Of a DNA stretch of 64,000 nucleotides, positions 56,765-64,000 are shown piece after piece. Both the position numbers and the translations under genes were made by a program. Positions within the stretch are counted from its first letter, which is position 1. Every line of letters begins with the position of its first letter. Under the pieces are notes generated by a model that was not told the DNA's origin, did not search any database, and was given only the letters and a program-made list of their open reading frames with translations. This stretch comes from Xiphydria camelus. Lineage: Eukaryota; Arthropoda; Insecta; Hymenoptera; Xiphydriidae. The stretch is taken from assembly GCA_963678675.1 (NCBI GenBank), contig OY783192.1, positions 13,190,424 through 13,254,423 on the forward strand. Reading direction: 5' to 3'.

Positions 56765-57884
56765 AGGCGGCGAGCGAATTTGCTACCTACGCCACCATCG
56801 GCGACTTTGTACAGTTTCCACGGGAATGAGTTGACTGCGACGTGCCAGCTGTCAATCCTGTTCCATCGCAACAAGCGACGGAATTAGGAGGGTCGATTCG
56901 TGCTTCTTGGTAGCATCGACCACAAATAATTCGCCGACTAGAATTAATCGCGTCGTAGGCGAAACGAATATTTCGATAAACATACCTAGGTCGTAAATGT
57001 CGCAGTTCCGAACTTTTCTCCGAAGGTAATTTTAGAGCGATTCGTAGCTAGCCGTCTCTCGCAGTGCCTGCTTCAATAGGTACCGTCACAAAAGCGATCC
57101 GAGCTGGATTAAGGGGAGGAATGTCGGATGCAGTCGATGGACAATTGGGGAATTTTGATACCTGGTTTATCCAGGAAAGCCATACACTGTTCGCGATCGA
57201 TGTAGAGATTAGATCTAGATTGGTGCGTTACTTAGGTTGCGATGATAGTGAGCGGTAAGAAATGACATAGAAGTCCCCTTGCGACGGAACACATATTAAC
57301 ACAAACTCAAGTCACTTGATACATTTTGTAAATCGGTCACAATGGCGAAGCGGTAGGTTTTTGCGAATTTAGGCTGTCAATGAGCCCGCAGCCATGCACC
57401 TTTCCCGGAAGGATTAATTACTGGACGAGTCCTAATGAACCGCTTTCCACAATACCCATTCTAATAAACACCGCTATCTATCTTCTTCTATCTTCCATAT
57501 ACACGTTTAAATAAAAATGTTATATTCGTTTCTTCAAGGTCTAACGTCGCGGTCTCACAGGGTCATAAACTGGGCGAGAGCACTATATACCTGTATTGTG
57601 CATGTGTCACGTCAATGTCGACACGTTGAGACCGCGTCGTAAGATCTCCGAAAGTTCTTTACCGATTGCTTTGAAATTTGGACATAACGTTGCATTCGAA
57701 CACGCGCGTTTTTCATATATACCTACTCTTTATATACCTACTCCTTAAGGAGGTAAATGAATAAAAATGTATCTTAAATTTCCGAAAGTTATTCACCGAT
57801 TGCTTTGAAATTTTAATACAACGTTGCATTTGAATACGCACGTTTTTTTAAATATATCTACTATCTATATACCAACTCCCTTAA

Positions 57885-60631
57885 GGGATCTACCCTAATT
57901 AGACGGGCAAAAAAAGGGCTATTTTCATGTATTTGTTTGACCGGGATAAATGATAAATATGGATATAAAAAGTGTTAGGCCTAAAAAATACAGTCTTAAA
58001 ATACACAAAAAAATTTTTTTATATTCATTTTACTCAGTTTTCGTACAGAAAAATGGGAGAGAAGACAGGTCCAAAAAAAAAGATGGGTATGCGCTGTTGA
58101 TAAAATCTCTGGAATGGATGATCTGAAAAAAAAAATAAAAATGGTTTTAGATTCAGTAGGTAAATGGCTATAGCGCTTATCATACGATTTTTGATTTTTT
58201 TAAAAATGACAAAATGGCGGCAATTTTTCCAGAAACTATGAAACAACACGTTTTCTTTCATTGTTTTTTGCAAAAAAAAATAGTTACACTCAAAATTTCA
58301 AAATTCGTATGATATGCGCTATAGCTATAGTCATAAAGAACATGTGGTAAAATTTTGGTAAGGGTCGGTTGAATAGTTTCGGAGATTTTATCAACAAGCC
58401 GTCCAAAAACGTCATTTCGAGGAAAACGCGTTTAAAGTTTTCTTTAACGAAAAATCGTGAAAAAATCTTACTTACGTCTAATCAGCGATGCCTGCACCAT
58501 ACATTATGCCTTCAGTTTCTTCATAGCGCTCATTTTCATCCAAAATAGCCTGCCTTCGTTTCGTTCTGGCTTCCTTAGAAGCATCGCTGCTGCGGCGGTT
58601 CGCAAGTTCTATGCGTATTCTGTGACGGTCAGCGACGAACTGCTCGGCGGTCGGGCCGATTTTGACGCCCATTACTTCCAAGATTTTTAATACTGGCTGT
58701 AATCCCTCGTTAAAAATACAAGCAGATGTTTGACACGCTATTTCAACAATTTTTTTTCCGCTAAAGATGTGTTTGGGAGCCATTGACCAGACGCATTTGT
58801 TGAAAGATTCGTTATTATTCTGCGTGTTTCCGCCGAGGCATCTTTCAAGTAGTTCTTGTTTTGTTAAATCGTCGTAGATCGGTTTTAGAACTTCTTGAAC
58901 ATCTTCAGCAAGAGCAGGAGGATGTTTGAACTTATGAACGGATTTATTTTTTACAGCTTTCTTGTATTTACACCAGGATTCAGAACAGTATGAATGCTGT
59001 GGATTGCTGTCCGTTGAAATCTTATGATAAAATCCTGCCCATATCTCCTTGCGCATTTCTTCCACGGAATCGGGATGTCTTTGAATTGCTAAACCGTAGT
59101 TTTTTGACAGTTCTTTCATTAATTTGATCGTTAAATCCTGAGTCTTTACAACAGGAACTTTTTTACGACGGTTTTTTCCTTTTTCGCGACAACTGTTTTT
59201 GCTGCTCTTTTTTTCGCTGGGTTTTTTTTCTCGTCCTTCTTTGCAGCTTTTCTTGCCTGTGTGTAAGAATTTTTTTAGCTTCACTAGCACGCTTGAAAAT
59301 CCTTTTTGCGACGTGTAAGACGCATTCTAACTTTTTGACAATGAAATCTTCGCCATACGGTTGTGTATTGAGCAGCATTTTGAAAGTCTTCGTGTCACCA
59401 TCTCCGATGTAAAAACCATAACGCACAGAAAATTTTTCGAGAGATTCCAAAAACATTTCACATACACCGTCAACTTCCATTTTTCCAGCACTACCAGAGT
59501 GATTAGCACTACAGTCTCTTTTGTGCACTTCGTACCACGCTGCGTATTCAATCGTGTGTTCTGTTCCTTTTTTTTTCTCGCACGCTTTGCAGTAACTTGA
59601 TCTGATAGCAACGTTTGCAATTTTTTTACTGTGTTTATATATCAAAGAAATTATGCCAATAAGAGAAGAAAATCCTCTTTTTTGCCAGGAACCGTCTCCT
59701 GAAACGGTTAAAATACCTTCGGGTTCTCCGTGCTGAGCATTCAAGAGTTTTTCTTCTCCAACAGCCTTGAGCGTTACTATATCGAACAAACTTTTCACCG
59801 CGATAGAGATTGTATCAATAATATAATAATAAACAGAAGAGCTTATTCCTGGTCCAAGTTCCATGAGGCCACAAAACGTGTTGATACCACTCAATCCAAT
59901 ACCAATCAAACGCATAACATACACTAGACGACGATTGATTTCGTATCCAGTCGCAATCATCGGACACGAATTGATGTATTTTTCGCCACACTCACACGTA
60001 ACACAAAGTTTAAAACCGAGTCCTCTCGCTGTCCATACTTTGTGAATGAAACATCTTTATCACACACTTTACATTTTAAAAACTCTTGTAACGTAGAAAA
60101 AACCAGGAAAAACTGTATAACACTGTATTGTGACGTTTGATCTACGTGTACGTCGAAACTCGTATCTTCCGACTTTTTTAACTTCGCCGCAGATGTACTA
60201 GTATGACTTGTATTTGCCTCATGGGCATGTGGAAGCACTCCATGAAATTTTCGCTTTCTCGGCTTCGAACCTGGATGTCTCCAGTTGGCAGTTTGATGTA
60301 CAGTCTTCTTTTCCATTTCGGTAATCACGAGTACAGATGTTGACGGTTGAAAATTTCAAACACGACTAATGTAGAGAGAACGTTGTATATAGTCGAACGA
60401 TACTTACAAAAGATAACAGTACTTCATGTATAGAAAGGCAGGTAGGTAGTACCGTTCCGAGCGGTACGTATATTAGCGCGATCAGATAGCTAAGTAATCG
60501 TTGCTCAAAAGTACACTTAGACTGCTCGGATCTTTATAAAATTTTAGTATGATACTTTTAAATATGTATACTTTCGAAAAATGCAATTAAAAAAAATCGA
60601 TTTTTCGAAAATTCTAATTAGGGTAGATCCC
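57885..60631 (-). mobile_element. Kolobok-like transposon with TTAA duplication
   Basis: Perfect 19-bp ends GGGATCTACCCTAATTAGA, flanked by TTAA at 57881-57884 and 60632-60635. The uninterrupted site survives in copy 1 of the host element (ACTCCCTTAAGGGAGT at about 22904), proving a TTAA target duplication. Encodes one transposase gene. Confidence 0.92.
58478..60316 (-). pseudogene. Kolobok/'Mutator-like domain' transposase, two frameshifts
   Basis: From ATG 60316 (MEKKTVHQTANWRHPG) an N-terminal basic region precedes a zinc-binding CKVCDKD motif. After a frameshift near 60020 follow CPMIATGYEINRR, VSGDGSWQKRGFSSL (first catalytic Asp), SYCKACEKK, NHSGSAGKMEVDG and YIGDGDTKTF (second Asp). 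After another frameshift near 59260, in a Lys-rich linker, follow YGLAIQRHPDSV, CLGGNTQNNNESFN (probable third acid) and VWSMAPKH, ending GIMYGAGIAD at TAG 58478-58480. Databases label this domain Mutator-like (PF20700, from memory); the TTAA target and GGG ends fit Kolobok better. Only two small lesions, so a recent insertion. Confidence 0.85.
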
Positions 60632-61230
60632 TTAAGGGAGTAAAATAAAGACGAGATTATTTCGTGATTCACGCGGACAAAGTCGCAAGGGGAAAGCTAT
60701 TGACTACTTACTTCTAAAGTAACTGAATATGGATTAAGAGTTACTGATGTCTAGCGAATCACACGGTTTTCTATCACAGAAATTTGGGTTATACCACATT
60801 TGTGTGTGTGTGCGCTTACTCGCATTTAAAACATGTTTAGAAAAGACTAATTTTAGGCCATTTTTATACGAAGCATCATTATGATGCATACATTTTACAG
60901 CCTGAAAGCTGAAATAAATTATAGTATCCATTGCCAGCAAGTTGACATTGACACATCAGGTCCTACGGTCACTTAACTACAAGGCCGGGTGTCCACCGGA
61001 TCGGGCCGACCACAATTGGGCCGATCGCTGGACACTTGGGTGTATATATATATATATATATATACAGATTGGGTATATATAGATATACTCAAGTGCTCAG
61101 CGATCGGCTCAGCGATTCTGGTCGGCTCGACCCGGTGGACACCCGACCTAAGTGACTCTGGTCAGTTCCCGTAATAAATGTTTCGGTTCGCCTAGGAGAG
61201 GCGCTGCTAAACAATATTCGCTCGCCGCCT

Positions 61231-61507
61231 ATTGCTCCCCAGATGAGAATTGCACCACCACCCGCTATTGCTCCCCAGGTGAGAATTGCACCACCACCGT
61301 GTTTGACGGTGGAAGAAAGATTTTTGGATTTGTATGCTTCTCCTGGTTGTCCCCAAATAATTATACGTTTATTGTATTCATTTTTAAGCACAAGATTAAG
61401 AGTTTATATTTATAATTATGACATATTTCCTTTTTTATACTTAGACTTTATTGATGACTTGTATATGTACATTTAGGCGGTGGACGAATAATTTCGCTCC
61501 TGACTGT
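61231..61507 (-). pseudogene. Tc1 transposase, central piece and Tc1 end
   Basis: Minus-strand frame IIIWGQPGEAYKSKN..VKHGGGAILTWGAIAG, the segment after the first catalytic Asp of Tc1 transposases. The right terminus CAGTCAGGAGCGAAATTATT at 61507 is flanked by TA. The DNA-binding N-terminus is missing. A 36-bp in-frame tandem duplication (GGTGGTGCAATTCTC...) precedes the insertion point of the 1.77-kb element. Confidence 0.8.
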
Positions 61508-61582
61508 ATGTGAGTTTTTTTACTCTAAAATGTATAATGATGACGTCATGTTAACGCATTACATACATTATTTCATTTGCAG

Positions 61583-61758
61583 CTCATATCGTCAATGCTT
61601 GCTGTGTCCTACACAATATTGCTATTGCATGGAGAATGCCACAAGTTGAGCCATACCTCGATGAAATAGATCTCGAACATCCCGAAATAATACATAATGA
61701 CATTGAACGCGGCATCAATGTTCGTGATCGAATTATAAGAACTTATTTTGCAAATTAA
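61583..61758 (+). pseudogene. Harbinger transposase last exon
   Basis: After acceptor TTTGCAG the frame reads HIVNACCVLHNIAIAWRMPQ then VEPYLDEIDLE..GINVRDRIIRTYFAN and stops at 61756-61758. The VxACCVLHN motif is the conserved C-terminal helix of PIF/Harbinger transposases, the same piece deleted from the first Harbinger copy. Confidence 0.85.
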
Positions 61759-62027
61759 GGAATATGCTACGACTTTAAATTGTATACTGCATTTTCAATG
61801 AATTGTATATTTTTCCCATCGAGCACTTTACTTTCAGATATACGTATTGCTACATGGGTTATGAACGCTAAGACAATCAGTGTTAAATTGTATTGTTAAG
61901 AAATTGAACATTTTTGATTGACCAATATTGCATAATGAATTTATTGAAAATAAGTTTTTACATAATATATTTATTTTGTATTAAATATTTATCGCTAACT
62001 TAAAAGAATATAAGATGACGTTGTATA

Positions 62028-63658
62028 CAGGGTGGACCAGGTTAAACGTCATTTTTTTTATATGTGATAGAACAACAACAAAAAGTAGACTCATAAGAAA
62101 ATTTTTTTCAAAAATGTTTCCTAACAAAGATACAGGGTGTCAGTTTCGAAAAAAATGGTTTTCTCATCATAACTTCTAAACTACTAGATCGATTTCCATG
62201 AAATTTCGCACACAGAATAATGTAGAACAGCTTTAAGCAATAATTAAATAATTTTTACAAATTCTCCAGTGGCGTAGATACTGGGGGCCGGTACTCCCCT
62301 TTCCCCTCCCAATCTTCGGCGCCACTGGATATTTTGCAAAGAAAATTTAATTATTGGATTTCCCGTTTAATTTAGAGAAAAAAATCACCCTTGCAAATTT
62401 TTGATTTATGGCTTCGTTTTTGAGAGATATTTATTTTAATTTATAGGGTTGCGAGCAGGCCAAAGCTAGGTTGAACTCCATTAATTGTGATATGTGATAG
62501 AGCAACAAAAAAAAAATAGATTCTCATGAGAACATTTTTTTCAAAAATGTTTCCTAACAAAGATATAGAGTGTGAAAGTTTCGAAAAAAAATGGGTTTCT
62601 CATCATAACTTCTAAGCCACTGGATCGATTTCCATGAAATTTCGCACACAGGCTAATGTCGTACAGTTCTAAGTAATAATTAAATAATTTTAAAAAATTC
62701 TCAAGTGGCGTAGATACTGGGGGCCGGTACCCCCCTTTCCCCCTTCCCAATCTTCGGCGCCACTGGATATTTTGCAAAGAAAATTTAATTATTGGATTCC
62801 CCGTTTAATTTAAAGAAAAAAATCTCAAAAACGAAGTCACAAATCAAAAATTTGCAAGTCATTTTTTTCTTTAAATTAAACGGGGAATCCAATAATTAAA
62901 TTTTCTTTGCAAAATATCCAGTGGTGCCGAAGATTGAGAAGGGGGAAAGGGGGGTACCGGCCGCCAGTATCTACGCCACTGGAGAATTTTAAAAAATTAT
63001 TTAATTATTACTTAGAGCTCTACGACATTAGCCTGTGTGCGAAATTTCATGGAAATCGATAAAGTAGTTAGAAGTTATGATGAGAAAACCATTTTTTTTT
63101 TCGAAACTTTGACACCCTATAACTTTGTTAGGAAACATTTTTGAAACAAATTTTCTCATGAGAATCTATTTTTTTTGCTCTATCACATATGACAATTAAT
63201 GGAGTTCCACCTAGCTTTGGCCTGCTCGCAACCCTATAAATTAAAATAAATATCTCAAAAACGAAGCCATAAATCAAAAATTTGCAAGGGTGATTTTTTT
63301 CTCTAAATTAAACGGGGAATCCAATAATTAAACTGTCTTTGCAAAATATCCTGTGGCGCTGAAGATTGGGAGGGGGAAAGGGCGTACCGGCCCCTAGTAT
63401 CTACGCCACTGGAGAACTTTAAAAATTATTTAATTATTGCTTAGAGTTGTTCTACATTAGCCTGTGTGCGAAATTTCATGGAAATCGATCACGTAGTTTA
63501 GAAGTTATGATGAGAAACCCATTTTTTTCGAAACTGACGATACGTTACCCTGTATCTTTATTAGGAAACATTTTTGAAAAAAATTTTCTTATGAAAGTAC
63601 TTTTTTGTTGTTGTTCTATCACATATCAAAAAAATGACGTTTAATCTGGTTCACCCTG
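62028..63658. mobile_element. 1.63-kb palindromic element built of four related units
   Basis: Ends CAGGGTGGACCAGGTTAAAC and GTTTAATCTGGTTCACCCTG with TATA on both sides. The left half holds two direct copies of a roughly 430-bp unit (about 62040-62460 and 62480-62840), and the right half holds two inverted copies. Marker phrases (GTGGCGTAGATACTGGGGGC, CATGAAATTTCGCACACAG) occur four times. Centre near 62845. Non-coding. Confidence 0.85.
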
Positions 63659-64000
63659 TATATATGGGGGGTGGTGGCATTCCATGCCAAGTCACCAAGT
63701 TTTTGACTCGACCCTCTTCGATTTCGCTCATTTTTTGATATGTTTTAGTACTTATTAAAAGCAACTTGTACACCAATTTTTAGCCTTTTATTCGAAACTG
63801 TTGTTGAGTAATCGATTTTTAAAATTTTAAAGCAAAAAATTTTCAAATAATGATAGACTAGTAATAAATATCGATATCTATAAAAAGTAGGGTGTAATTT
63901 TTTTCGTCTTTAAATGTAGTTTCAAAAAATAAATAAAAGAAAATTATTCGAAGTAATTATAACTTAGTTATTAACGTTTAAAAATTAAAATCGACACTTT
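63659..64000. other. No gene recognised
   Basis: AT-rich to the window edge after a G-rich GGTGGTGGCATTCCATGCC phrase, possibly another repeat cut by the window. Confidence 0.35.

Larger units (their letters stand above)
56765..61230 (-). mobile_element. 1.77-kb non-autonomous element, copy 2, with Kolobok inside
   Basis: Same ends as 22249-24018 (AGGCGGCGAGCGAAT), inverted, flanked by AT (56763-56764 and 61231-61232). The Tc1 reading frame outside it continues across the AT without loss, confirming the borders. Outside the inserted 57885-60631 block it is almost identical to copy 1, apart from the TA run. Confidence 0.88.
55733..62027 (+). mobile_element. Second Harbinger element, host of a three-deep nest
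   Basis: The left end GGGGGCCTGTTACGTACC fits Harbinger TIRs. Plus-strand transposase exons lie at 55971-56104 and 56229-56322, and the last one at 61583-61758. Everything between 56323 and about 61508 is later insertion (Tc1, 1.77-kb element, Kolobok). The catalytic exons are missing, lost or displaced, so this is a relic. The right end was not found before 64000. Confidence 0.7.

Noticed and set aside
58478..60316. Classifying the gene as a MULE because of its 'Mutator-like' domain name
   Set aside because: The TTAA target duplication and short GGG-start TIRs, shown by an empty site, disagree with MULE behaviour.

Overview
This is eukaryotic, AT-rich, intron-containing DNA from an insect. 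An ant or another hymenopteran is my best guess (inference), because of the DUF4806 protein, the Zir-type DOCK gene and the piggyBac, Harbinger, Kolobok and mariner families present. There are no bacterial features: no operons, Shine-Dalgarno sites, CRISPR arrays, rRNA or tRNA genes.

One host gene is clear. The 3' half of a DOCK9/10/11-type (zizimin, Drosophila Zir) guanine-nucleotide exchange factor lies on the minus strand. Eight exons (49046 down to 29824) splice by eye into 646 uninterrupted codons covering the DHR2 (DOCKER) domain to the stop. The upstream exons must lie mostly beyond 64000. Its introns are packed with transposable elements, including a 9.6-kb last intron.

The rest is a transposon graveyard with some intact-looking pieces. 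1.6-7.5 kb: a Harbinger element (transposase plus Myb-like gene) damaged by Tc1/mariner and hairpin insertions, sitting in a non-LTR RNase H relic. 7.5-9.9 kb: LTR pieces around a long inverted-repeat element whose loop holds the two ends of a zinc-finger gene. 10.9-14.9 kb: a 4.07-kb element with 15-bp terminal inverted repeats (TIRs) and AAGACGTC-rich ends, carrying an intact seven-exon DUF4806 gene. 15.5-18.1 kb: a THAP exon and a decayed PIN/FEN-like nuclease gene. 18.3-21.2 kb: a complete-ended piggyBac. 22.2-24.0 kb: a 1.77-kb non-autonomous element. 24.4-25.7 kb: a small THAP/SWIM-like element. 25.7-29.8 kb: AT-rich DNA with MITEs. 30-40 kb (last Zir intron): a 129-bp minisatellite, a Kolobok-like relic split by a reverse-transcriptase-less retroposon, a mariner and MITEs. 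40.9-44.8 kb: three large fold-back elements in one Zir intron. 49.1-55.6 kb: a 6.46-kb element with about 285-bp inverted ends, carrying a roughly 1,400-codon gene of the same PIN/FEN-like nuclease family. 55.7-62 kb: a four-level nest, Harbinger > Tc1 > 1.77-kb element > Kolobok-like element. 62.0-63.7 kb: a four-unit palindrome.

Three points matter most. The nuclease plus cysteine-rich protein family appears three times in transposon-like settings with no DDE transposase. The DUF4806 gene is intact inside a TIR-bounded element. And an empty site within the window (22.9 kb versus 57.9 kb) shows that the 'Mutator-like' transposase gene lies on an element that duplicates TTAA.
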